Assembly: GCA_902795875.1 (NCBI GenBank)
Contig: CADBND010000061.1
Location: forward strand, 1-15,351
From: an uncultured Erysipelotrichaceae bacterium
Lineage (GTDB): Bacteria; Bacillota_I; Bacilli_A; Erysipelotrichales; Erysipelotrichaceae
DNA: 15,351 nucleotides
Direction: 5' to 3'
The translations under genes were made by a program, and so were the position numbers. Of this stretch, positions 1 through 6,208 are shown one piece after another (positions within the stretch are counted from its first letter, which is position 1; each line of letters begins with the position of its first letter). The notes beneath the pieces are model-generated. The model did not search any database, was not told the DNA's origin, and worked only from the letters and a program-made list of their open reading frames with translations.

Positions 1-140
1 CATTCTATCAGCTTCTTTGCATCTTCCAGCGCAAACTGTACGATCTCGTCCTTATTGTCCTTGTAGGCTGCATTCGCCGGTAAAGGCAGAAGGTGGACCA
101 TACCTATCACTTTTTTCTTCCCATCAAAAAACTGTTTCAT
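1..140 (-). CDS. BtpA/SgcQ family protein, N-terminal part only
   Basis: Only the first 46 codons are inside the window; the gene runs off the left edge. The N-terminus contains VIGMVHLLPLPANAAY at residues 11-26, followed by an acidic helix with FALEDAKKL. This resembles the opening of BtpA/SgcQ proteins, which start with a V-I-G-M-V-H-L-x-P-L-P strand of a TIM barrel and an A-x-x-D-A helix. BtpA is linked to photosystem I stability in cyanobacteria; the SgcQ branch sits in sugar-metabolism clusters of other bacteria, and its reaction is unknown to me. The start is supported by an AAGGAGAG ribosome binding site (complement of 144-151), and the SDR stop codon lies 13 nt upstream, so the gene is likely the last visible one of the minus-strand operon. 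The family call rests on one motif. Confidence 0.72.
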   Translation of the reverse strand, partial: MKQFFDGKKKVIGMVHLLPLPANAAYKDNKDEIVQFALEDAKKLIE

Positions 141-153
141 CTTCCTCTCCTTA

Positions 154-915
154 TCATCCTGTGATCTTGCCGCCATCGATAACGATATTGGCACCATTGA
201 TATAACTCGCATTCTCGCTGCAAAGATAATACACCACATCGGCGATCTCTTCCGGTCTGGCAGCCCTGCCGCTTGGACCGAGATCGATCAGTTCATCGGC
301 ATGTCCGGGATTGATATGCTCGTATTCGCTCTTCGTCTTTTCCATCATACAGGTATCGACCCAGCCTGGCGAAACGCTGTTGCAGCGGATCCCCTTTAGA
401 CCATATTCGTTGGCTACGGTCTGGCTCATTCCGATCACCGCCCACTTACTGGAACCGTAAGCGATCTCATAAGAATAACCGCGCATGCCGGAGACCGAAC
501 CGAAATTGACGATACAGCCTCTCCCCTGTTTTTCCATCTGTTTCAGGACATATTTCATCATCAGAAAAGTCCCGAACACATTGACTTCATAAATCTTTTG
601 AAACTGTTCGAAAGACTGGTCGACGACTCTGTCATATCGACCGCAGATCCCGGCCGTATTGACCAAAACATCGATCGCAGAGAAACGATCTACGATCTCA
701 TCGATCTTTTCCCGGACCGCCTCTTCCTTGCTGATATCAAGTTCCATAGGAGTGGCAATCTGCGGATGAAGACCATATGTATCGACCATCTCATCCAGCT
801 TTTCTTTGCTGATATCGACCATCACGACATGATCGCCGTTTTGAATAAATCGTTTACAGACCTGCCTTCCGATCCCTCCGGAAGCGCCTGTTATGACACA
901 GATCCTACCTGACAT
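154..915 (-). CDS. SDR family NAD(P)-dependent oxidoreductase
   Basis: This 253-aa protein is a complete classical short-chain dehydrogenase, at the usual family length. The cofactor loop TGASGGIG is at residues 9-16, and an acidic residue at the end of beta-2 (Asp34, in VMVDIS) favours NAD over NADP. NTAG (86-89) replaces the usual NNAG. Catalytic residues are Asn112, Ser140 or Ser142, Tyr153 and Lys157 (YGSSK); the C-terminal SPGWVDT and IDGG motifs are present. Such enzymes interconvert a secondary alcohol and a ketone. The sequence is of the FabG/gluconate-5-dehydrogenase type, but the substrate cannot be read from it. The start has no clear Shine-Dalgarno and lies 6 nt after the VOC stop codon, suggesting translational coupling. 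Its place beside the VOC and BtpA-like genes argues for a small-molecule catabolic role rather than fatty acid synthesis. Confidence 0.92.
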   Translation of the reverse strand: MSGRICVITGASGGIGRQVCKRFIQNGDHVVMVDISKEKLDEMVDTYGLHPQIATPMELDISKEEAVREKIDEIVDRFSAIDVLVNTAGICGRYDRVVDQSFEQFQKIYEVNVFGTFLMMKYVLKQMEKQGRGCIVNFGSVSGMRGYSYEIAYGSSKWAVIGMSQTVANEYGLKGIRCNSVSPGWVDTCMMEKTKSEYEHINPGHADELIDLGPSGRAARPEEIADVVYYLCSENASYINGANIVIDGGKITG

Positions 916-921
916 GATCGA

Positions 922-1296
922 TCAGTAACAGACTTCGATGATATTGTCTTCAAAAGTGATAGCTCTGAACTCCTGTCCCCCGACCGTTGCCGGTTCATAC
1001 AGGATCTCATAGCCGTCAGCTCTGGTCTTTTCAAGGATCTCTTCGAATTTCTCCTTGCTGTCGACCTTGATACAGATGTGGACATAGCCCGCATCATTGC
1101 GTCCTTTTTGTACATCCACGATCTCCGGTTTGGTCATGAGCTCAAGTTTGGGATTCTCATCAAACTTCATGATATAGGAATGATAACCATTGTCCTCACT
1201 GTATTCATCATGAAGCGTCGCACCGAAATAATCTTCAAAAAACTTCCTTGCCCCTTCCAGATCTTTGACCATAAGGCCCATATTGCTGATTCGCAT
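922..1296 (-). CDS. VOC superfamily protein (glyoxalase/bleomycin-resistance fold)
   Basis: This 124-aa protein shows two beta-alpha-beta-beta-beta halves of the vicinal oxygen chelate fold: MGLMVKDLEGARKFFEDYFGA at the N-terminus and YVHICIKVDSKEKFEEIL in the middle. By position against glyoxalase I, three metal ligands are present (Glu52 in LEL, His73 in VHI, Glu121 in IIEV). The first ligand position, normally His near residue 5, is Asn5. Members include lactoylglutathione lyase, methylmalonyl-CoA epimerase and ring-cleavage dioxygenases; the actual substrate is unknown. A strong GGAGG precedes the ATG at a normal distance. The gene lies 18 nt after the ABC ATPase and 6 nt before the SDR gene, so it is probably co-transcribed with both. 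Confidence 0.88.
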   Translation of the reverse strand: MRISNMGLMVKDLEGARKFFEDYFGATLHDEYSEDNGYHSYIMKFDENPKLELMTKPEIVDVQKGRNDAGYVHICIKVDSKEKFEEILEKTRADGYEILYEPATVGGQEFRAITFEDNIIEVCY

Positions 1297-1314
1297 CTGT
1301 TTCCTCCAAATATT

Positions 1315-2064
1315 CTATTCTTCTTCTTCTTTTCTGAGTATCCTTCTGAGGAACCTTCTGGTAGCCTCTTGTTTAGGATCGGTCAGAACTTCCTTTGCGT
1401 CGCCTTCTTCTACGACGACACCGTTTTCCATGAAAATGACACGGTTCGCGACATTCTTCGCAAACTCCATCTCATGTGTTACGACGACCATGGTCGTGCC
1501 TTCTCTTGCCAGTTTGACCATGACTTCCAGGACTTCACCGGTAAGTTCCGGATCAAGTGCCGAAGTCGGTTCATCGAAAAGGATGACCTCCGGCTTGGTT
1601 GCAAGTGCTCTGGCGATCGCCACTCTCTGCTGCTGTCCGCCGGAAAGCTGATCGGGATAATAATTCGCCCTGTCAAGCATTCCCACTTTTTCCAGCATTT
1701 CCAAAGAAGTCTTCTTCGCCTCTTCAGCCGGGATCTTTCTTGCCGTGGTCAATCCTTCCATCACATTCTGTAATGCAGTCATGTTCCGGAAAAGATTGAA
1801 ACTTTGAAAGACAAAGCCCATCTTCATACGGATCTCCTTGATCTCCTTTTTCGAGATCGTACGGATATCCTTGGAAAGATCATCGAACATGAAGGTCCCG
1901 TCGTCGGCCTGCTCCAGAAAAGCCATGCACCTTAAAAGAGTCGTCTTACCGGAACCTGAAGATCCGATGATGGCGATGACTTCTCCCTCGTTTACTTCGA
2001 AATCGATCCCCTTCAGGACCTGGTTCGAACCGAATGATTTATGTAAATTCCTGACACCTAACAT
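1315..2064 (-). CDS. Polar amino-acid ABC transporter, ATP-binding protein
   Basis: A 249-aa ATPase that powers import through the permease encoded just upstream. With the start chosen here the landmarks are Walker A GSSGSGKTT (34-42), Q-loop FVFQSFNLF (Gln87), signature LSGGQQQR (140-147), Walker B ILFDEP with Glu165, D-loop SALDPEL and H-loop His197. This is the GlnQ/HisP/TcyN subfamily in sequence and length. Start choice: a GTG at 2071-2073 overlaps the permease stop codon, but the bases GAGGTG containing that GTG sit as a Shine-Dalgarno before the ATG at 2062-2064. The family also normally starts close to this Met (M-L-x-V-x-N-L-x-K-S-F), so the ATG is preferred; the GTG would add three residues. 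The C-terminus is very charged (RKEEEE). Confidence 0.95.
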   Translation of the reverse strand: MLGVRNLHKSFGSNQVLKGIDFEVNEGEVIAIIGSSGSGKTTLLRCMAFLEQADDGTFMFDDLSKDIRTISKKEIKEIRMKMGFVFQSFNLFRNMTALQNVMEGLTTARKIPAEEAKKTSLEMLEKVGMLDRANYYPDQLSGGQQQRVAIARALATKPEVILFDEPTSALDPELTGEVLEVMVKLAREGTTMVVVTHEMEFAKNVANRVIFMENGVVVEEGDAKEVLTDPKQEATRRFLRRILRKEEEE

Positions 2065-2069
2065 CGAAT

Positions 2070-2834
2070 TCACCTCAAGCCTCTGTCTTCTCTTTCAAGG
2101 TCCTGCTTTTCAGTGACCTCTTTCACAAGCACAGCCTCGTCAGGCTGCTTCCATTCCATGCTCTTTTCGAACGCCGTCTGCATCTTCGTCAGGATCGTAC
2201 AGATCATCAAATAGATGAAACCGGCTTCCATGTACATCCAGAACGGTTCATAGTATACCGCAGCGATCCTCTTAGCCACAGACATCATCTCGATAACAGT
2301 GATCGATGAAGCGAGCGAAGTATCCTTCGTCAGACCGATCAAAGACGAGAACAACGGCGGGAAAGCGATCCTTGCCGCCTGAGGCAAAACGATCCGGGTC
2401 ATGACCTGAAAATAATTGAGTCCGACCATATAGCCTGCTTCACTTTGCCCCACAGGAACAGCCTGAATGGCCGAACGTATGATCTCGGAATTGTATGCGG
2501 CAAGATTCAAAGAGAAAGCGATGATCGCCGCCACATAGCCGTTGAAAAAGATACCGAACGAAGGCAAGCCGTAGAATATGATGAACAACTGCAGCATCAA
2601 AGGTGTTCCTCTGAAGATCCAGACATAGAAACGCGCAAACTGTTTCAATCCCTTGATATCCGCGACCTGCACCAAGGCTATGATCAAAGCCAGTATCAGG
2701 CCGAAGAAAAACGAAAACAACGTAAGCGTGATCGTGATCTTCAGACACGGAACAAGCAGTTTCGGAAACGATTCGATCAGGATCCTTACGATCCTTATGA
2801 AACGGTCACCGAAATGTAAAAAGATATTATCCAT
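2070..2834 (-). CDS. Polar amino-acid ABC transporter, permease
   Basis: This 254-aa integral membrane protein belongs to the His/Glu/Gln/Cys permease family. Hydrophobic segments lie near residues 34-57, 70-92, 98-115 and 200-215. The cytoplasmic EAA loop that contacts the ATPase is recognisable around residues 120-155 (AIQAVPVGQSEAGYMVGLNY followed by FQVMTRIVLPQAARI). FRGTPLMLQLF (near 74-84) is the typical family motif. A clear AAGGAG ribosome binding site precedes the ATG. The stop codon lies within a few bases of the ATPase start, so the two are coupled. A terminator-like hairpin immediately upstream separates it from the binding-protein gene. The permease alone does not reveal the amino acid; the binding protein suggests cystine or another polar amino acid. 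Confidence 0.94.
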   Translation of the reverse strand: MDNIFLHFGDRFIRIVRILIESFPKLLVPCLKITITLTLFSFFFGLILALIIALVQVADIKGLKQFARFYVWIFRGTPLMLQLFIIFYGLPSFGIFFNGYVAAIIAFSLNLAAYNSEIIRSAIQAVPVGQSEAGYMVGLNYFQVMTRIVLPQAARIAFPPLFSSLIGLTKDTSLASSITVIEMMSVAKRIAAVYYEPFWMYMEAGFIYLMICTILTKMQTAFEKSMEWKQPDEAVLVKEVTEKQDLEREDRGLR

Positions 2835-2851
2835 GATCTACTCCTTAAAGA

Positions 2852-2884
2852 AAATCAGCGATAAAGAAACTCTATCGCTGATTT
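2852..2884 (-). terminator. Intercistronic terminator/attenuator hairpin downstream of the binding-protein gene
   Basis: A perfect 12-bp inverted repeat, AAATCAGCGATA (2852-2863) and TATCGCTGATTT (2873-2884), with a 9-nt loop. Read on the minus strand, the stem is followed by TTTTCTTT and then the permease Shine-Dalgarno. It therefore looks like a rho-independent terminator sitting inside the operon, so that the binding protein is made in excess over permease and ATPase by partial termination or 3' end stabilisation. Confidence 0.82.
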
Positions 2885-2905
2885 GTTATGACTATATCAG
2901 TCTGA

Positions 2906-3739
2906 TCAGTTGCCTAACGGATTCTTGGTCAGATCAGCGTAGAACCATTTCTCTGATAATTCAGCGAGCTTGCCACTGCTTCTGAGTTCTTCCAGAGCAG
3001 CATTGTACTCCGCGAGCAGTCTCTCTTCGCCCTTACGGCAAGGAATGGAAACTTCATTGACATCCGTCTCGATGACGAACGCAACTTCAAGTTCTGCTTC
3101 CGGATGGTTCTTCATATATTCGTTCATGACGATGTTGTTGAACATACAGAAATCGGCACTGCCATTGATAACAGCCTGTGCACACTGGTCGGTATTTTCG
3201 ATCGGGACGATCGTAGCACCGAGTTCTTCCAGCTTGCTTGCCCAGGAGTTGGTGACATTGGTAGCAACCTTCTTGCCATTGAGATCTTCCAGAGAATGTA
3301 TGTCAACTTCATTACCGGTCTTTACGACGACCTGTCTGGCTGTAAACAAATAAGGATCAGAGAAATCATATTTTTCTCTTCTTTCAGGTGTAGCAGTGAC
3401 ATCGGCGATAACGGTATCCCAACGATTGGAATCGATACCTACCAGCAGCGCATCCCATTCTGCCATGACGAATTCAACTTCGACACCGAGATGTTCCGCA
3501 ACAGCAGTAGCAACATCGACGTCATATCCGGCATAATTGCCATTGTCGTCCACAAAGTTGAACGGAGGATATGTACCCTCGATACCGACTACGAGTTTTC
3601 CGGCTTTCTGGATAGCGGAGAGCTGATCTTCAATCTCAGGCTCAGACGAAGGTGCCGGTTCTTCTTCCTTCTTGGCACATCCGGTAAACAGAGATACCAG
3701 CAGGATCAGCACAAACAACAAAGTGATCTTCTTTTTCAT
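2906..3739 (-). CDS. Amino-acid ABC transporter substrate-binding lipoprotein (SBP_bac_3)
   Basis: A 277-aa extracytoplasmic binding protein. The start at 3739 gives a classic lipoprotein signal: KKK, a hydrophobic stretch (ITLLFVLILLVSLF) and TGC with Cys21 as the lipid-modified residue, followed by an acidic linker. The mature part follows SBP family 3: LVVGIEGTYPPFNFVDDNG, GYDVDVATAVAEHLGV, AEWDALLVGIDSNRWDTVI and the TPERREKYDFSDPY segment that carries the ligand carboxylate-binding Arg. This pattern is close to cystine-binding proteins (TcyA/TcyJ/FliY), so cystine or a related polar amino acid is the best guess. AAGGAAGG lies 6 nt before this ATG; earlier in-frame ATGs at 3757 and further upstream lack a site and would spoil the signal peptide. 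It is the first gene of the operon. Confidence 0.93.
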   Translation of the reverse strand: MKKKITLLFVLILLVSLFTGCAKKEEEPAPSSEPEIEDQLSAIQKAGKLVVGIEGTYPPFNFVDDNGNYAGYDVDVATAVAEHLGVEVEFVMAEWDALLVGIDSNRWDTVIADVTATPERREKYDFSDPYLFTARQVVVKTGNEVDIHSLEDLNGKKVATNVTNSWASKLEELGATIVPIENTDQCAQAVINGSADFCMFNNIVMNEYMKNHPEAELEVAFVIETDVNEVSIPCRKGEERLLAEYNAALEELRSSGKLAELSEKWFYADLTKNPLGN

Positions 3740-3800
3740 TTTTAACCTTCCTTCCATACGAGCGGGACGTTTCTTTACTTGATTCTGTTTTAAGAATGCA

Positions 3801-3815
3801 GGGATCGACGATCCC
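3801..3815. promoter_or_regulatory. Palindrome in the leader of the binding-protein gene
   Basis: GGGATC and GATCCC flank a 3-nt centre (GAC), making a 6-bp perfect inverted repeat 62 nt before the lipoprotein start. It could be an operator or a small mRNA hairpin. No run of U follows on the minus strand, so it is not a standard terminator. No convincing -35/-10 pair for the lipoprotein gene was found around it; an AT-rich TATAAAAT on the minus strand near 3833-3840 is a weak -10 candidate. Confidence 0.35.
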
Positions 3816-3888
3816 GCCATCGTATCTATCTTTATTTTATAAAAAACTGCCTGCATAAAAAAGAGAAATGACCACAGAATTGGCCTGC

Positions 3889-3917
3889 TTGTCATTTTTT
3901 TACTTATCCCTTACAAT
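3889..3917 (+). promoter_or_regulatory. Promoter of the HAD phosphatase gene, predicted leaderless start
   Basis: TTGTCA (3889-3894) and TACAAT (3912-3917) each match the sigma-A consensus in five of six bases and are separated by exactly 17 nt. The ATG of the HAD gene begins 6 nt after the -10 box, so the expected transcription start falls on or next to the start codon. There is no room for, and no trace of, a Shine-Dalgarno sequence. Confidence 0.8.
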
Positions 3918-3923
3918 GCAGAC

Positions 3924-4580
3924 ATGATCAGATTATGCATATTCGACATGGACGGTCTGCTTCTGGATACAGAAAAGATCTATTATGAATCAGCCCTGGC
4001 CTGCAGCGAAAGAAAAGGCTACGGTGTAAGCGAAGATCTCATCCTTTCCTCAATGGGTCTGAACATGGCTGCCACAAGGGAACTTTTCATGACAAAAATG
4101 GGACCTGATTTCCCCTTCGACAGATTCTTTGAAGATGTCGAAGTATTACATAAGGAATATCTTCAGACAAAAGGCATTCAGAAGAAAAAAGGAGTCGATG
4201 AACTCTTCGCCTATCTCGATGAGAAAGGGATCAAAAAGTCTGTCGCCACTTCCACCTACAAGGACCGTGCCGACATGTTTATGGAACTTGCAGGGATCAG
4301 CGGGCTGTTCGATCATATCGTATACGGCGATGACCTGAAAGAATCCAAGCCGCATCCCCATATCTATCTGAAAGCCATCAAAGCTTTCGATTTCGATAAA
4401 GACGAGATCCTCGCTTTCGAAGATTCCAACAACGGCATCCTGTCCGCATACAACGCCGGACTAAAGGTCGTCCATATCCCCGATCTCGCAAAGATCTCGA
4501 AAGAAGCCAAAGAAAAAAGCTTCATCATACTGGAAGATCTTTCCCAGGCGATAAAGCTCATCGAACAGCTGAACAGCTGA
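3924..4580 (+). CDS. HAD superfamily hydrolase, beta-phosphoglucomutase/phosphatase type
   Basis: This 218-aa protein is a HAD subfamily IA enzyme with an alpha-helical cap inserted after motif I. Motif I is DMDGLLLDTE with nucleophile Asp8 and acid/base Asp10. Motif II is SVATST (Thr109 or Ser110). Motif III is Lys142 in ESKPHPHIYL, and motif IV is FEDSNNG (Glu166, Asp167, Mg binding). The DTE and K-P-x-P motifs are typical of the PGMB-like group, which includes beta-phosphoglucomutase and sugar- or nucleotide-phosphate phosphatases, so a phosphosugar is plausible but not proven. The start is fixed because motif I must lie at the very N-terminus. It is a single-gene unit divergent from the ABC operon and convergent with the AI-2E gene; the two stop codons touch as TGATCA. 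Confidence 0.9.
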   Translation: MIRLCIFDMDGLLLDTEKIYYESALACSERKGYGVSEDLILSSMGLNMAATRELFMTKMGPDFPFDRFFEDVEVLHKEYLQTKGIQKKKGVDELFAYLDEKGIKKSVATSTYKDRADMFMELAGISGLFDHIVYGDDLKESKPHPHIYLKAIKAFDFDKDEILAFEDSNNGILSAYNAGLKVVHIPDLAKISKEAKEKSFIILEDLSQAIKLIEQLNS

Positions 4581-4598
4581 TCACTTCTTTTTCTTTTT
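4566..4598 (+). terminator. Possible weak terminator of the HAD gene
   Basis: CAGCT (4566-4570), loop GAAC, AGCTG (4575-4579) form a 5-bp stem overlapping the stop codon, followed after eight bases by two T-runs (CTTTTTCTTTTTC). The stem is short and the T-run displaced, so this is only a possibility. No T-rich tail exists on the minus strand for the convergent gene. Confidence 0.25.
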
Positions 4599-5696
4599 CA
4601 GGACTTTTTTGGCCTTGTTTTTCTTCTTCGGTTCTTCCTCAGCTCTGACAAAGAGCTGTTTTTCTTTGTTTCGGGAAACGATGAAAGACAGTGCCAGAGG
4701 AAGTCCGAACATTCCCACGAAACCGAACAGCCGTAAACCGGTGATCATCGACATCAGTGTAGCCAAAGGATGCAGACCCAGATTGGTGCCGACAAGTCTC
4801 GGCTCAACGATGTTTCGGACGACGGTGATGATCAGATAGATCACGATGATCTCGATGCCCAGAAGAACTTTTCCTGTCAAAAGAAGGCTCAAAGACCAGG
4901 GTATGAGCACCGTCCCGACACCCAGAACAGGCAAAATATCCAAAAAGGATATGATGAACGCCCACATGCCGGAATTGTTTATCCCGATCAGGCTCAGCCC
5001 GATGAACAGTTCCACGAATGTCAGACCCATTATGGTGATGTAGGAACCGATGATCTTCAATAAAGTGTTCTCAAAGAAGTCTTTCAGTTCATAGAAAACG
5101 GCCGTTCCCTTTTCCGGCATGGCAGCCGTGAACCAGCGGGCGATATTCTCATAATCGAAAGCCATATAGAACGATGATACGAACATGACGACGATCGATA
5201 CCAGCAGTTCCGGAGCTGTCGTGATGATGGAAGTCGTAAAATTCACCAGTCCCGTCGTAGCGGAAGACAAAAGGGATTTCAATCCTTCGAAGATCCCGTC
5301 AGTGACATCAGAGAAGAAATCTGACAGATTCTCCGGCAACGACTCACCAAGTTCCAGGAAAGCGTTCTCCAGAGATCCGATATAGGGTTCCAGTGTATTT
5401 TTATAGAAGCTTGGCAGTGTCTTTATAAAGTCACCAAGCTTTGTCACACCCAGCGAAACGATCAGGACCAGAAAAGCGATGACGCCCAGATAGATGCAGA
5501 TCAAAGTGATCGCTCTGTTGATCTTGCTTTCTTCCTTAAAGATCCGCCGGCATCCCTTGATTGCCAGATACGCAAAAAAGAAGCCCAGAATGAACGGCAG
5601 CAGGATAGGAAGCAGATAATTTATAGAAATATAAACGATCCCACATATAATGGCGATGTAGAATGCGTTGAATATGAATTCTTTTCTTTTTTCCAT
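4581..5696 (-). CDS. AI-2E/UPF0118 family transporter (YtvI-like)
   Basis: A 371-aa multi-pass membrane protein of the AI-2E transporter family (PF01594), at family length. The N-terminus has closely spaced hydrophobic segments (about residues 10-48 and 60-85). A large soluble segment with GDFIKTLPSFYKNTLEPY and the amphipathic FEGLKSLLSSATTGLVNFTTS follows. The second half holds the conserved FELKDFFENTLLKIIGSYITI-like region, GLTFVELFIGLSLIGI, FLDILPVLGVGTVLIPW and VEPRLVGTNLGLHPLATLMSM; the VEPxLxGxxLGLHPL signature is diagnostic. Members export autoinducer-2 or act in Na/H exchange; the substrate here is unknown. The C-terminus ends in a Lys-rich tail (KKKNKAKKVLKKKKK), probably cytoplasmic. 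No Shine-Dalgarno is seen: an extended -10 box lies 6 nt before the ATG. Confidence 0.9.
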   Translation of the reverse strand: MEKRKEFIFNAFYIAIICGIVYISINYLLPILLPFILGFFFAYLAIKGCRRIFKEESKINRAITLICIYLGVIAFLVLIVSLGVTKLGDFIKTLPSFYKNTLEPYIGSLENAFLELGESLPENLSDFFSDVTDGIFEGLKSLLSSATTGLVNFTTSIITTAPELLVSIVVMFVSSFYMAFDYENIARWFTAAMPEKGTAVFYELKDFFENTLLKIIGSYITIMGLTFVELFIGLSLIGINNSGMWAFIISFLDILPVLGVGTVLIPWSLSLLLTGKVLLGIEIIVIYLIITVVRNIVEPRLVGTNLGLHPLATLMSMITGLRLFGFVGMFGLPLALSFIVSRNKEKQLFVRAEEEPKKKNKAKKVLKKKKK

Positions 5697-5702
5697 ATTT
5701 TT

Positions 5703-5711
5703 ATTCTAACA
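5703..5711 (-). promoter_or_regulatory. Extended -10 promoter of the AI-2E family gene, predicted leaderless
   Basis: On the minus strand TGTTAGAAT is followed by AAAAAT and then the ATG. TAGAAT matches TATAAT in five of six bases and has the TGn extension. A 10-bp palindrome, ATACCGGTAT (5713-5722), lies directly upstream in the spacer region and could bind a regulator. No good -35 box was found. Confidence 0.6.
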
Positions 5712-5723
5712 GATACCGGTATT

Positions 5724-5745
5724 AAAAAAGTAGCGTAATGCTACT
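5724..5745 (-). terminator. Rho-independent terminator of the pyrophosphatase-like gene, stop codon in the stem
   Basis: On the minus strand AGTAGC, a 5-nt loop (ATTAC), GCTACT and a run of T form a 6-bp hairpin with a U-tract (complement of 5724-5729). The TAG stop codon of the gene at 5741-5743 lies inside the first arm. The promoter of the next gene begins about 12 nt further on. Confidence 0.75.
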
Positions 5746-6127
5746 CTGTTTCGCTCCAGGCGGGAATGTCCTTTCCCCTTCTGAGCAGTACGGATTTCTG
5801 ATAATCCGTACAATTGAGAAAATGAAGCACATCCTGGCATTCCTCTTCATTCAGTCCCACCAGAGCCTTCACCTCAAAGCGCTTGTCGATGATATCCGCA
5901 CAGACGACGATCGCATCGACGGTATCGCTCTTCCTTGAACGGAACACCTCCATGGAAGTATCGGTGTCGTTGCTGAAGGTCTCGATATAACCGAAATCGC
6001 AGGGATAAGTCAAAGACGGATAAGCCTTGTGAGCACTTCCCTTGCGGCAGACGACCTTGAAGTCACCTGACGAATAAAGAGTATCCACCTTCTGCCAGAA
6101 GTACGCATTGTTTTCAAATTCTTTCAT
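5741..6127 (-). CDS. Short inorganic pyrophosphatase-like protein
   Basis: A 128-aa protein. NAYFWQKVDTLY (7-18), a KGS segment and YPSLTYPCDFGYIE (about 37-50) match the short pyrophosphatase-like proteins of Bacillota, where the order is K-G-S-x-H-P-x-Y-P-x-x-x-Y-P-x-D-Y-G-Y. The C-terminal part (DAIVVCADIIDKRFEVKALVG, then NEEE and LLRR) also follows that group. True family I pyrophosphatases are 165 residues or longer and carry a metal-binding D-G-D-P-x-D motif, whereas here the corresponding stretch reads NDTDTSMEVF. Hydrolysis of pyrophosphate is therefore uncertain. It has its own near-consensus promoter, a GAGGTAG ribosome binding site and its own terminator, so it is a single-gene unit. 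Confidence 0.72.
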   Translation of the reverse strand: MKEFENNAYFWQKVDTLYSSGDFKVVCRKGSAHKAYPSLTYPCDFGYIETFSNDTDTSMEVFRSRKSDTVDAIVVCADIIDKRFEVKALVGLNEEECQDVLHFLNCTDYQKSVLLRRGKDIPAWSETE

Positions 6128-6157
6128 ATGGATCTACCTCATAGTAAAGATAGTTTC

Positions 6158-6186
6158 ATTATATGCCAAACATGAATTATTGTAAA
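6158..6186 (-). promoter_or_regulatory. Strong sigma-A promoter of the pyrophosphatase-like gene
   Basis: On the minus strand TTTACA (complement of 6181-6186), a 17-nt spacer and a perfect TATAAT (complement of 6158-6163). The predicted start near 6151 leaves a leader of about 24 nt containing GAGGTAG at a normal distance from the ATG. This is the best consensus promoter in the window and has a conventional leader, in contrast to the leaderless-looking genes nearby. Confidence 0.85.
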
Positions 6187-6208
6187 CTTTTTCTATGAAT
6201 GAAAAAAT

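Noticed and set aside
1078..1773. A 231-codon plus-strand open frame over the VOC and ABC ATPase genes.
   Set aside because: It is antisense to two proteins with clear motifs, and its product is rich in His, Phe and Arg without recognisable domains.
2065..2073. A GTG start for the ABC ATPase overlapping the permease stop.
   Set aside because: The GTG is itself part of GAGGTG, a well-placed Shine-Dalgarno for the ATG at 2062-2064, which also fits the family N-terminus. It cannot be fully excluded.
3740..3895. A longer start for the binding protein, adding 52 residues.
   Set aside because: The extension has no ribosome binding site and would place the lipoprotein signal sequence in the middle of the protein. 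The ATG at 3739 has AAGGAAGG and a normal signal peptide.
6128..6208. The 81-bp gap after the exonuclease as a possible small RNA or riboswitch.
   Set aside because: The stretch is explained by the pyrophosphatase-like gene's promoter and short leader. No extended conserved-looking stem was visible.
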